NCBI RefSeq assembly: GCF_000373385.1
Contig: NZ_KB891331.1
Span: 1-64,000, forward strand
From: Thiobacillus thioparus DSM 505
Lineage (GTDB): Bacteria > Pseudomonadota > Gammaproteobacteria > Burkholderiales > Thiobacillaceae
Direction of reading: 5' to 3'
Length of the DNA stretch: 64,000 nt
The notes under the pieces are model-generated. The model worked only from the letters and a program-made list of their open reading frames with translations. It did not search any database and was not told the DNA's origin. A program made the position numbers and the translations under genes. How positions within the stretch are numbered: position 1 is the stretch's first letter; the number at the start of each line of letters is the position of its first letter. Below are positions 56,846 to 64,000 of this stretch, one piece after another.

Positions 56846-57376
56846 ATGACGACCAAACGAACCAGCCGCACGTCGGCCAAATCGGTCCCCAGTCTGCGCC
56901 CACATGTCCTGGTGTTGCATGGCCCCAATCTCAATTTGCTGGGCAGCCGCGAACCCAAACATTACGGCCTCGCCACGCTCGACGACATCAATCGTGCGCT
57001 GGTCAATCTGGGAGAAGCCTCCGGGGCGCACGTCGAAACCTTTCAGCACAACCATGAAGGCACTCTGATCGACCGGCTGCATGAGGCCGCCCGTGACCAG
57101 GTGGATTTCATCGTCATCAACCCGGCGGCCTACACCCACACCAGCGTCGCGCTGCGCGACGCGCTGGCGGCGACCGCCATTCCGTTTGTCGAAGTTCATC
57201 TTTCCAATATTCACGCGCGCGAATCCTTCCGCCACCACTCGTATTTCTCCGACCTCGCCGTTGGCGTGGTGTCCGGTCTGGGCGCGCACGGCTACGAACT
57301 GGCGCTGGAATACGCGCTGCGTCACCTCCAAAACAGGACCCCCCATGGATCTCAGAAAACTGAAAAAGCTCATTGA
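56846..57376 (+). CDS. aroQ: 3-dehydroquinate dehydratase, type II
   Basis: A 176-residue cytosolic enzyme of the shikimate pathway. [21 protein letters not shown] contains the catalytic Tyr region, and the later [20 protein letters not shown] carries the catalytic His. Longer than the typical 145-150 residues because of a Ser/Thr/Lys-rich N-terminus ([13 protein letters not shown]); no later start codon is available. Its last 32 bases overlap accB in another frame, a link between aroQ and accB common in proteobacteria. Confidence 0.95.
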   Translation: MTTKRTSRTSAKSVPSLRPHVLVLHGPNLNLLGSREPKHYGLATLDDINRALVNLGEASGAHVETFQHNHEGTLIDRLHEAARDQVDFIVINPAAYTHTSVALRDALAATAIPFVEVHLSNIHARESFRHHSYFSDLAVGVVSGLGAHGYELALEYALRHLQNRTPHGSQKTEKAH

Positions 57377-57791
57377 CCTGGTCGAAGCCTCGGGCATTGC
57401 CGAGCTGGAAATCACCGAAGGCGAAGAAAAAGTCCGCATCGCCAAAAGCATCGCTGGCGCGCCGATGATGATGGCGCACGCCCCGCAAATGATGCAGACG
57501 GCGGCTCCGGTCGCGGCACTCCCGGTCGCGGCCCCGGTGGAAGATGCTGTCCCCGAGGGACATGTCGTGCGTTCGCCCATGGTCGGCACCTTCTATCGCG
57601 CTCCGGCGCCCGGTTCCAAAAACTTTGCCGAGGTCGGCCAGAACGTGAATGCCGGCGATACGCTATGCATCATCGAGGCGATGAAGCTGCTGAACGAAAT
57701 CGAAGCAGACCAAGGCGGCGTCATCAAGGCCATCCTGGTCGAAAATGGTCAGCCGGTGGAATACGGCGAACCCTTGTTTGTGATTGCTTGA
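57345..57791 (+). CDS. accB: Acetyl-CoA carboxylase biotin carboxyl carrier protein
   Basis: A 148-residue carrier that moves carboxybiotin between AccC and AccAD in fatty-acid synthesis. N-terminal helix [28 protein letters not shown]; an Ala/Pro/Met-rich linker; biotinyl domain with the target lysine in EAMKL (residue 114). The ATG lies inside the end of aroQ. The last base is about 120 bases before the accC leader ORF. Confidence 0.97.
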   Translation: MDLRKLKKLIDLVEASGIAELEITEGEEKVRIAKSIAGAPMMMAHAPQMMQTAAPVAALPVAAPVEDAVPEGHVVRSPMVGTFYRAPAPGSKNFAEVGQNVNAGDTLCIIEAMKLLNEIEADQGGVIKAILVENGQPVEYGEPLFVIA

Positions 57792-57909
57792 GGAAAGGAT
57801 TCAGGGACCAAGGATCCGGATTCAGCGAACGAGCGGCTTTGCCGCGCCTTTGAACTCGGCGCGCAGCACCTTCCCTGACCCCGGTCCCCTGGCCTCTAGC
57901 CCCTAAACC

Positions 57910-58038
57910 ATGTTTGAGAAAATCCTCATCGCCAACCGCGGAGACCGGCTGCCGTCAGGCAGCGCAGCGGCGAAGCCAAAACGCGCAACGGCCGTAGGCC
58001 GTCAGGGCGATTTCGCCGCGGAGAACCAAAATGTTTGA
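57910..58038 (+). pseudogene. Duplicated accC start fused to a palindromic insert (42-codon leader ORF)
   Basis: An ATG at 57910 begins [11 protein letters not shown], identical to the first 11 residues of AccC but with six synonymous codon differences. The frame then enters a 71-base insert with three hairpins (57948-57963, 57988-58002, 58006-58017) and ends at a TGA at 58036-58038, inside the real accC start (ATG 58031). Both ends of the insert carry CCGCGGAGA (57936-57944 and 58016-58024). If the segment between the CCGCGG sites is inverted, the frame reads ..NRGEIAL, matching AccC further. It is most likely a decayed partial duplication; a leader-peptide role is possible. Confidence 0.7.
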
Positions 58039-59386
58039 AAAGATTCTGATCGCAAACCGCGGCGAAATTGCGCTGCGCATCCAGCGCGCCTGCCGCGAAA
58101 TGGGCATCAAGACGGTCGCCGTGTATTCCGAGGCCGACCGCGACGCCAAGTATGTAAAGCTGGCCGACGAATCGGTATGCATCGGCCCGGCGCCGTCGGC
58201 GCAGAGCTATCTGCACGTGCCGTCGATCATCGCCGCCGCCGAAGTCACCGACGCCGCCGCCATCCATCCCGGCTACGGCTTCCTGTCGGAAAACGCCGAC
58301 TTCGCCGAGCGCGTGGAGTCGTCCGGCTTCACCTTCATCGGTCCGCGTCCCGACAATATCCGCCTGATGGGCGACAAGGTCGCCGCCAAACAGGCAATGC
58401 TCGAGGCCAAGGTGCCCTGCGTGCCCGGCTCCGACGGCGCCCTGCCGGACGATCCCGACGAAATCGTACGGATCGGCGCCCGCATCGGCTACCCGGTCAT
58501 CATCAAGGCCGCCGGCGGCGGCGGCGGCCGCGGCATGCGCGTCGTGCATACCGAAGCTGCGCTGCTGAATGCGGTGACCATGACCAAGACCGAAGCGGGC
58601 GCCGCCTTTGGCAACCCCATGGTCTACATGGAAAAATACCTGCAGACGCCACGCCACATCGAGATCCAGATCCTCGCCGACGAACATGGCAACGCCGTCC
58701 ACCTCGGGGAACGCGACTGCTCAATGCAGCGCCGCCACCAGAAGGTACTGGAAGAGGCGCCGGCCCCCGGACTCGATCCCAAGCTCAGGGACAAGATCGG
58801 CGAACGCTGTGCCGAAGCCTGCCGCAAGATCGGCTATCGCGGCGCCGGCACCTTCGAGTTCCTCTACGAGAACGGCGAGTTCTACTTCATCGAAATGAAC
58901 ACCCGGGTGCAGGTTGAACATCCGGTGACCGAACTCATCACCGGCATCGATATCGTGCAGACGCAGATCCGCGTCGCTGCCGGCGAGAAACTGCCGTGGA
59001 AGCAGAAGGACATCCAGTTCAAGGGCCACGCCGTCGAGTGCCGCATCAACGCCGAGCATCCGACGACCTTCGTCCCCAGCCCCGGCAAGCTGACCAACTA
59101 CCACGCGCCCGGCGGCCCCGGCATCCGCGTCGACTCGCATGTGTACCACGGCTACTACGTGCCGCCGCATTACGACTCGATGATCGGCAAGCTGATCGCC
59201 TACGGCGATACCCGCGACCAGGCCATCGCCCGCATGCGCGGTGCGCTGATGGAAATGGTGGTCGAGGGTATCCACAGCAATATCCCGCTGCACCAGGAAC
59301 TGATGAACGATGCCGCATTCATCGCCGGCGGCACCAGCATTCATTATCTGGAGCACAAACTGGCGGCGGAGAAGGCTGACAGGTAA
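58031..59386 (+). CDS. accC: Acetyl-CoA carboxylase biotin carboxylase subunit
   Basis: A 451-residue ATP-grasp enzyme that carboxylates biotin on AccB. N-terminal [20 protein letters not shown]-grasp glycine loop [11 protein letters not shown] (about 158-168), [29 protein letters not shown] with metal- and bicarbonate-binding residues, and a C-terminal biotin carboxylase domain. The ATG at 58031 has GGAG at seven bases, inside the CCGCGGAGA repeat. The end is close to an inverted repeat (59393-59455). Confidence 0.97.
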   Translation: MFEKILIANRGEIALRIQRACREMGIKTVAVYSEADRDAKYVKLADESVCIGPAPSAQSYLHVPSIIAAAEVTDAAAIHPGYGFLSENADFAERVESSGFTFIGPRPDNIRLMGDKVAAKQAMLEAKVPCVPGSDGALPDDPDEIVRIGARIGYPVIIKAAGGGGGRGMRVVHTEAALLNAVTMTKTEAGAAFGNPMVYMEKYLQTPRHIEIQILADEHGNAVHLGERDCSMQRRHQKVLEEAPAPGLDPKLRDKIGERCAEACRKIGYRGAGTFEFLYENGEFYFIEMNTRVQVEHPVTELITGIDIVQTQIRVAAGEKLPWKQKDIQFKGHAVECRINAEHPTTFVPSPGKLTNYHAPGGPGIRVDSHVYHGYYVPPHYDSMIGKLIAYGDTRDQAIARMRGALMEMVVEGIHSNIPLHQELMNDAAFIAGGTSIHYLEHKLAAEKADR

Positions 59387-59392
59387 GCGGCG

Positions 59393-59455
59393 AGCGGTGA
59401 GCAGCAAGCGGAAAAAACCCTCCCTGTCGCCCTTTACCGCTTACTGCTCACCGCT
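59393..59455. repeat. Inverted repeat after accC
   Basis: Two 19-base arms (59393-59411, AGCGGTGAGCAGCAAGCGG, and 59437-59455) pair with a single mismatch around a 25-base spacer. No T-run follows. The word-like AGCGGTGAGCAG style resembles dispersed intergenic repeats of related bacteria. The region lies between accC and prmA, which both read rightward. Confidence 0.7.
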
Positions 59456-59469
59456 AACCACTTGTTACC

Positions 59470-60360
59470 ATGCCCTGGCAATCCGTTCGCATCCTCGTCG
59501 AATCCAAACAGGCCGAGCCGTTGTCCGACGCGCTGATGGATGTGGGTGCGCTGTCGGTGTCACTGGAAGACGCTGACGCCGGCACAGTGGACGAAACCCC
59601 GCTGTTCGGCGAACCGGATCATCCGACTGCCGAATTGTGGCCGCACAGCATCGCGGTGGTGCTGCTGGACGAAAACGCCGACGTGGCGGAAACGCTGGCC
59701 GCCGCGGCAAAGCAGGCAGGCATTTCCGTTCCGACCGACTATACGATCGACATCGTGGCCGAGCAGGACTGGGTACGCCTCACGCAATCGCAGTTCGATC
59801 CCATCCCGATCTCGCCACGCTTATGGATCGTGCCGACCTGGCACGACGCGCCCGACAGCCGCGCGATCAACCTCAAGCTCGATCCCGGCCTGGCATTCGG
59901 TACCGGCAGCCATCCCACCACGCGCCTGTGCCTGCGCTGGCTTGACACGCAACTCGCTGGTAGCGAAACGCTGCTGGACTATGGGTGCGGCTCCGGCATT
60001 CTCGCCATCGCGGCGGTCAAGCTGGGCGCCGCGCGCGTCGACGGCGTCGACATCGATAGCCAGGCCGTCGCCGCGTCGCGCGACAACGCTACGCTAAACG
60101 AAGTTTCCGCCCATTTCTGCCTACCTGGCGAACTCGCGCCGGGCCAGTACGACGTCGTCGTCGCCAACATCCTCACCAATCCCCTCAAGGGCATGGCGCC
60201 GCTGCTGGCCGGCCGGGTGCGCGCCGGCGGGCGGCTGGTGCTGTCCGGCATCCTGGCCGAACAGGCAGACGAGGTCATGGCGGTCTATCGTGATTGGTTT
60301 GACTTCGACCCGCCCACAATCGACGAGGGCTGGGTGCGTCTGGCTGGCATCAAGCGGTGA
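59470..60360 (+). CDS. prmA: Ribosomal protein L11 methyltransferase
   Basis: A 296-residue SAM methyltransferase that trimethylates lysines and the N-terminus of L11. SAM motif LDYGCGSGILAIAAVKLGA, the N-terminal L11-recognition domain (1 to about 110) and the motif VVANILTNPL are present, as is GTGSHPTTRLCL. The GTGA overlap at its end starts the zinc-ribbon gene. Confidence 0.96.
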   Translation: MPWQSVRILVESKQAEPLSDALMDVGALSVSLEDADAGTVDETPLFGEPDHPTAELWPHSIAVVLLDENADVAETLAAAAKQAGISVPTDYTIDIVAEQDWVRLTQSQFDPIPISPRLWIVPTWHDAPDSRAINLKLDPGLAFGTGSHPTTRLCLRWLDTQLAGSETLLDYGCGSGILAIAAVKLGAARVDGVDIDSQAVAASRDNATLNEVSAHFCLPGELAPGQYDVVVANILTNPLKGMAPLLAGRVRAGGRLVLSGILAEQADEVMAVYRDWFDFDPPTIDEGWVRLAGIKR

Positions 60361-61376
60361 ATTACCGCACCACCTGCCCGCACTGCGCCAGCGTATTCCG
60401 TCTCGGCGCCGACCAGCTCGACGCCGCGCAGGGCTGGGTGCAGTGCAGCGTGTGCGGCACGGCCTTCGATGCGCGCCTGAGCCTGCTCATGGAAGACGGC
60501 TCGCCGCTGCCCCAGCCCGCGCCCGAACTGGTCGAACCGCCTGCGCAGCCTGAAACCCGCCCGCCCGCCGAACAAGAAGCCTCGTCGGCCGTCATCCCGG
60601 ACACGGCCGACGAGGCGCAACCCGTCGCACCGTCGCCAGAAGAGGATATCGCCGCAGCCGATATCCCGCGCGGGATCGTCCAGCGCGAGACATCGTTCGA
60701 GCTGGATTCGATCATCCTGATCGACCCGGACATTCCGGTTCCGGACGACCCCGGCCCACTGCCGCAGATTCACACCGCCCCCAGTTATCCGCCCGAACCC
60801 GCCACGCCCCTGCGCCGGCCCACCGCTGCCGAAGCCCCCCCCGCCGCACGCATCGAATATGCCTCCCCGATGCCCGGCAAGGCACGCATACCGTCCTCCC
60901 CCCGCCGCACCAGCCCCTGGGTGTGGGGAACGGCCAGTCTGTTGCTGTTTGTCGTGCTGCTGGCACAAACCGCTTATTTTCTGCGCGACACCCTGGTGAG
61001 CCGGCTGCCGCAAACCCGACCCGCATTCGAACAAGCCTGCGCAGCGCTCGGCTGCACGCTTTCGCTTCCCAAAAACGTGGCACTGTTGCAGATCGTCGGC
61101 TCCGACCTGCAAACCGAGGCCAGCGGGCGCCTCAAACTCACGCTCACCCTGGGCAACCGCGCCAATCATGTCCAGGCCTGGCCGGTACTCGTGCTGACCC
61201 TGACCGACCAGCACAACCGTCCACTGGCGCGCCGCAGCTTCGCCCCCAGTGAGTACCTCGGCGACACGCAGCGCATCGCCGCCGGCATCCCCGCACGCAG
61301 CGAACAGCCCTTGAGCCTGCCACTGACCGTGCACGACCTGACACCAATGGGCTTCAACCTGCAACTGACATATTGA
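60357..61376 (+). CDS. Zinc-ribbon, single-pass membrane protein (DUF3426 type)
   Basis: A 339-residue protein. A four-cysteine zinc ribbon opens it (YRTTCPHCASVFRLG..VQCSVCGTAFDA); a long, acidic, Pro/Ala/Glu-rich linker follows (about 60-180); then one membrane helix (about 186-206, WGTASLLLFVVLLAQTAYF) and a C-terminal domain (about 215-339) with LPLTVHDLTPMGFNLQLTY. This MJ0042/DUF3426 plan is common next to prmA in betaproteobacteria; function is unknown. Starts with GTG, overlapping prmA. Confidence 0.85.
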   Translation: MNYRTTCPHCASVFRLGADQLDAAQGWVQCSVCGTAFDARLSLLMEDGSPLPQPAPELVEPPAQPETRPPAEQEASSAVIPDTADEAQPVAPSPEEDIAAADIPRGIVQRETSFELDSIILIDPDIPVPDDPGPLPQIHTAPSYPPEPATPLRRPTAAEAPPAARIEYASPMPGKARIPSSPRRTSPWVWGTASLLLFVVLLAQTAYFLRDTLVSRLPQTRPAFEQACAALGCTLSLPKNVALLQIVGSDLQTEASGRLKLTLTLGNRANHVQAWPVLVLTLTDQHNRPLARRSFAPSEYLGDTQRIAAGIPARSEQPLSLPLTVHDLTPMGFNLQLTY

Positions 61377-61420
61377 ATAGCGTCAAGCTAGCCGGCCCAG
61401 CGCTTCTTCGGTATAGTGCG

Positions 61421-61632
61421 CTCTCCCGTTGCGGGAGAGCGCACGAATAGCGTGCCGCCGAAGGCGTAACCCACCCGGAATCGCTCAGGCAGAAGGACCG
61501 CAACAACCGGAACACTCTGGAGAGCGCAGTCGCGGACTGGATCAGATCCGCGCAACTGCCACCGAAGGGGCAGCAGCCCGCTGGTTCATAGGATCAGCCG
61601 CTGTAATCTCTCAGGTACCAAGGACAGAGGGG
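61421..61632 (+). ncRNA. Tandem glycine riboswitch (gcvT element)
   Basis: Two consecutive aptamers. The first (about 61430-61505) has GCCGAAGGCG, ATCGCTCAGGCAGAAGGACCG; the second (about 61514-61632) has CACCGAAGGGGCA and TCTCTCAGGTACCAAGGACAG, all hallmarks of the glycine class. The second aptamer has a long variable stem. It lies directly upstream of gcvT and should raise cleavage-system expression when glycine is abundant. A TATAGT at 61412-61417 could be the -10 element of the promoter. Confidence 0.95.
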
Positions 61633-61660
61633 TGGAGCGCATCCTCGCTTCACCTTTTTT
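61631..61660 (+). terminator. Intrinsic terminator of the glycine riboswitch
   Basis: GGTGGAGCG (61631-61639) pairs with CGCTTCACC (61646-61654; one G-U pair) and is followed by TTTTTT. It begins right after the last aptamer stem and 15 bases before gcvT, so transcription may be controlled here. Confidence 0.8.
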
Positions 61661-61674
61661 ATTTTTGGTGCCCC

Positions 61675-62754
61675 ATGCTCAAACACACCCCGCTCAACGC
61701 CACCCACCGTGAACTCGGCGCCAAAATGGTCGATTTCGGCGGCTGGGACATGCCGGTCAACTACGGCTCACAGATCGAGGAACACCACACCGTGCGTTCC
61801 GGCTGCGGCCTGTTCGACGTGTCCCACATGCTGCCGCTCGACATCAAGGGCGCCAACGTGCGCGCCTTCCTGCGGCGGCTGGTAGCCAACAACGTCGACA
61901 AATTGCAGGTCTCGGGCAAGGCGCTGTATTCCTGCATGCTGAACGAGGCCGGCGGCGTCATCGACGACCTCATCATCTATTTCATGGACGAGTCCTGGTT
62001 CCGCCTGGTGGTCAACGCCGGTACCGCAGAGAAGGATCTGGCCTGGATGGAAAGGATGAACACCGACTGGGGCATGGGCCTCACACTGACGCCGCGCCGC
62101 GACCTCGCCATGATCGCGATCCAGGGGCCCGACGCCACGCGCGTCCTCAATGAAGCCCTGCCCGGCGTCGACCAGATCACTGCCAGCCTCAAGCCCTTCA
62201 ACGCCGCCGCCATGGGCGAGATGTTCATCGCCCGCACCGGCTATACCGGCGAGGACGGCTTCGAGGTAATGGTGCTGGCGAAATCGGCGCCTTTCTTCTG
62301 GAAGGCGCTGATGGAAGCCGGCGGCAAGCCGATCGGCCTTGGCGCGCGCGACACCCTGCGTCTGGAAGCGGGGATGAATCTCTATGGCCAGGACATGGAT
62401 GAAACCACCAGCCCGCTGGAATCCGGCCTCGCATGGACAGTGGATCTGAAGACCGCGCGCGACTTCATCGGTCGCAAGGCCCTGGAAGCCAGCGAGGTGA
62501 CAAAGCAGCTCGCCGGCCTGCTTCTGCTCGACAAGGGTGTATTGCGCGGCCACCAGAAAGTCCACACCAAAAACGGCGACGGCGAAATCACCTCCGGCAC
62601 GTTTTCGCCTACGATGCAGCAATCGATCGCGCTCGCCCGCATCCCGCTCGGGATCGCCCCGGGCGAGGAAGTCGAAGTCGAGATCCGCGACAAGAAACTG
62701 AAAGCCAAAGTGGTGAAATATCCGTTCGTGCGCAACGGCAAAGTTTTGATTTGA
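61675..62754 (+). CDS. gcvT: Aminomethyltransferase (glycine cleavage T protein)
   Basis: A 359-residue enzyme that passes the methylene group from lipoyl-GcvH to tetrahydrofolate and releases ammonia. Folate-domain motifs include [49 protein letters not shown] and [23 protein letters not shown] split here as seen. The ATG at 61675 is chosen; the frame extends upstream into the riboswitch without meaning. The ribosome site is weak (GGTGCCCC). Confidence 0.96.
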   Translation: MLKHTPLNATHRELGAKMVDFGGWDMPVNYGSQIEEHHTVRSGCGLFDVSHMLPLDIKGANVRAFLRRLVANNVDKLQVSGKALYSCMLNEAGGVIDDLIIYFMDESWFRLVVNAGTAEKDLAWMERMNTDWGMGLTLTPRRDLAMIAIQGPDATRVLNEALPGVDQITASLKPFNAAAMGEMFIARTGYTGEDGFEVMVLAKSAPFFWKALMEAGGKPIGLGARDTLRLEAGMNLYGQDMDETTSPLESGLAWTVDLKTARDFIGRKALEASEVTKQLAGLLLLDKGVLRGHQKVHTKNGDGEITSGTFSPTMQQSIALARIPLGIAPGEEVEVEIRDKKLKAKVVKYPFVRNGKVLI

Positions 62755-62760
62755 ATTTCG

Positions 62761-62810
62761 TCCACGAAGAACCCGAAGGCTGCAAAGCATGTCTTCATGT
62801 CCTGCGTGGA
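62761..62810. repeat. Dispersed inverted repeat, copy before gcvH
   Basis: Starts TCCACGAAGAACCCGAAGG and ends CCTGCGTGGA. The first 19 bases match the copy at 63236 at 18 positions, and the ends are inverted, with one mismatch in the right arm. Confidence 0.75.
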
Positions 62811-62838
62811 TAAAACCATAATTTATTTGGAGTAAACC

Positions 62839-63228
62839 ATGAGCATCCCCGCTGACCTCAAATACACCCCCAGCCACGAATGGGTGCGCGTCGAAGCCGA
62901 CGGCACGTTGACCGTGGGCATCACCCATCACGCGCAGGATCTGCTCGGCGATATGGTTTTTATCGAAAATCCGGCTACCGGCCGCACGCTTGCCAAGGGT
63001 GAGGAATGCGCCGTGGTCGAGTCGGTCAAGGCCGCATCCGACGTCTACGCGCCCGTGGCCGGCGAAGTGATTGCTGCCAACGGCGACGTGGAATCCAGCC
63101 CCGAGTCCGTGAACAAGGACGCCTACAGTGCCTGGATGTTCAAACTCAAGCCCGCCAATGCCGGCGATGTCGCCGAACTGCTCGACGCCGCGGCTTACCA
63201 GAAGCTGGTCGAGTCCGAAGCCCACTGA
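62839..63228 (+). CDS. gcvH: Glycine cleavage system H protein
   Basis: A 129-residue lipoyl carrier between GcvP, GcvT and lipoamide dehydrogenase. The lipoylated lysine is residue 64 in [12 protein letters not shown]; the family pattern [14 protein letters not shown] opens the protein. Ribosome site TTGGAG. It is flanked on both sides by copies of a dispersed inverted repeat. Confidence 0.97.
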   Translation: MSIPADLKYTPSHEWVRVEADGTLTVGITHHAQDLLGDMVFIENPATGRTLAKGEECAVVESVKAASDVYAPVAGEVIAANGDVESSPESVNKDAYSAWMFKLKPANAGDVAELLDAAAYQKLVESEAH

Positions 63229-63235
63229 CTTTTTC

Positions 63236-63294
63236 TCCACGAAGAACACGAAGGACCATGAAATTTTCTTCGCGTGCTTCGTGCCCTTCGTGGA
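63236..63294. repeat. Dispersed inverted repeat, copy after gcvH
   Basis: TCCACGAAG-AA-CACGAAG (63236-63253) pairs with CTTCGTG-CC-CTTCGTGGA (63277-63294), a hairpin with a two-base internal loop. The sequence recurs at 62761 in shorter form. Confidence 0.85.
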
Positions 63295-63309
63295 CGAGGT
63301 TTTTAAGCC

Positions 63310-64000
63310 ATGCCCTTCATCCCCCACACTGAAGAAGACGTTTCCACCATGCTCGGCGCCATCGGCGCCGCCAGCATCGAGGACTTGTTCGATGAAATCC
63401 CGCCCGCACTGAAGACCGGCAAGCTGAAGGCCGTACCCGACGGCCTGCCCGAAATGGCAGTAACGCGACTGATGCAGGAACGCGCGTCGCAGGACGGCTT
63501 CTGGTCCAATTTCATCGGCGCCGGCGTCTACGAGCACCACATTCCGGCAGCCATCTGGCAGATCACCACGCGCGGCGAGTTCTACTCCGCCTATACGCCC
63601 TACCAAGCCGAGGCAAGCCAGGGCACGCTGCAGCTGATCTACGAATACCAGACCATGATGACCCGGCTGACTGGACTCGACGTCTCGAACGCCTCGCTCT
63701 ACGACGGCGCTTCGGCGCTCGCCGAGGCGGTGCTGATGGCGGTCCGCTCGCACAAAACCTCGCGCCGCGTGCTGGTGCCGAAGACTGTCCATCCGATCTA
63801 CCGCCGCGTGGTTGACACCACCGTCAGGAACCAGGGCATCGAACTGGTCGAGCTCGACTACGACCTCGCCACCGGCCAGACCGTGCTGCCGGCCGATCCC
63901 GGCAGCTTCGCCGGCCTCGTCATTCCGCAACCCAACTTTTTTGGCGTGCTGGAAGACGTGCACGCGTTGACCGACTGGGCACACGACAAGGGCGCGCTGG
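63310..64000 (+). CDS. gcvPA: Glycine dehydrogenase (decarboxylating) subunit 1, 5' part
   Basis: The first 230 codons are seen; the gene runs out of the window. The protein begins [15 protein letters not shown] and carries [40 protein letters not shown] and the nucleophile-region loop [12 protein letters not shown] typical of the split form of P protein (GcvPA/GcvPB), which decarboxylates glycine with pyridoxal phosphate. The PLP lysine would lie in subunit 2 downstream. It is the third gene of the glycine-responsive operon. Confidence 0.95.
   Translation, partial: MPFIPHTEEDVSTMLGAIGAASIEDLFDEIPPALKTGKLKAVPDGLPEMAVTRLMQERASQDGFWSNFIGAGVYEHHIPAAIWQITTRGEFYSAYTPYQAEASQGTLQLIYEYQTMMTRLTGLDVSNASLYDGASALAEAVLMAVRSHKTSRRVLVPKTVHPIYRRVVDTTVRNQGIELVELDYDLATGQTVLPADPGSFAGLVIPQPNFFGVLEDVHALTDWAHDKGAL

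Noticed and set aside
59393-59455. Terminator after accC
   Set aside because: The arms are 25 bases apart and no T-run follows, so it is listed as a repeat.
61429-61674. Upstream extension of the gcvT frame
   Set aside because: These bases form the glycine riboswitch and terminator and show no protein similarity.
61768-63984. A 738-codon minus-strand frame over gcvT, gcvH and gcvPA
   Set aside because: It mirrors three well-known genes on the other strand and runs through their repeats; long antisense frames are common in GC-rich DNA.

Overview
The window is a 64-kb, GC-rich chromosomal segment of a betaproteobacterium. Evidence for this is the gene neighbourhood (msrPQ, hda, ubiE-ubiJ-ubiB, ponA with divergent pilMNOPQ, hemB-engB-cytochrome c4-resB-ccsA, aroQ-accB-accC-prmA), the system II cytochrome c maturation genes and a PEP-CTERM/PrsK-PrsR-PrsT exopolysaccharide regulatory set. 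A Thiobacillus-like member of the Nitrosomonadales is the best guess, supported mainly by an ATP sulfurylase/APS kinase fusion like that of sulfur oxidisers; the species cannot be fixed from the sequence. No tRNA, rRNA, IS element, prophage or CRISPR array was recognised.

Layout. 0-13.6 kb: the 3' end of an Ala/Lys/Pro-rich protein gene, msrPQ, a thioredoxin, hda, nadA, a DUF808 membrane protein, a diguanylate cyclase coupled to a PhnD-like binding protein, a giant FAD/Fe-S oxidoreductase, a PEP-CTERM protein and a HIT protein. 13.7-20.2 kb: phoBR with a Pho box, ubiEJB, a sodium:solute symporter. 20.4-28.1 kb: a second PEP-CTERM gene with a sigma-54-type promoter, then a tightly packed minus-strand run aroK - beta-helix protein - triple-VanZ protein - DHH protein - ATP sulfurylase/APS kinase. 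28.2-36.5 kb: pilMNOPQ facing mrcA/ponA. 36.5-48.4 kb: polyprenyl glycosylphosphotransferase, prsK, prsR, two tandem prsT genes and a third PEP-CTERM gene. 48.6-57 kb: a ThiF-like/FeeM-like gene pair, hemB, a candidate small RNA, engB, cytochrome c4, resB-ccsA and a TlpA-like thioredoxin. 57-64 kb: aroQ, accB, accC, prmA, a zinc-ribbon protein, then a glycine riboswitch and gcvT-gcvH-gcvPA (cut by the window end).

The most coherent system is the exopolysaccharide/PEP-CTERM module. PrsK is a histidine kinase, PrsR a sigma-54 activator with an intact GAFTGA loop, and three promoters in the window carry GG-N10-GC cores of sigma-54 type: one in front of the glycosyltransferase-prsK-prsR genes (self-regulation) and one in front of each of two PEP-CTERM genes. 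The third PEP-CTERM gene (12.1 kb) lacks such a site.

Less expected items are: (i) a duplicated accC start just upstream of accC, cut by an 80-bp interval between two CCGCGG sites which, if flipped, would restore the RGEIAL residues; (ii) a plus-strand small RNA candidate facing the 3' end of engB, the position occupied by Spot 42 in E. coli, with an exposed CUCCUCCC loop; (iii) a ThiF-like gene without ATG/GTG/TTG start that appears to start at CTG inside a CTGA overlap with a FeeM-like acyltransferase gene; (iv) a five-gene aroK-to-APS-kinase run that could link PAPS supply and PAP removal to envelope polysaccharide; (v) a glycine riboswitch followed at once by an intrinsic terminator.
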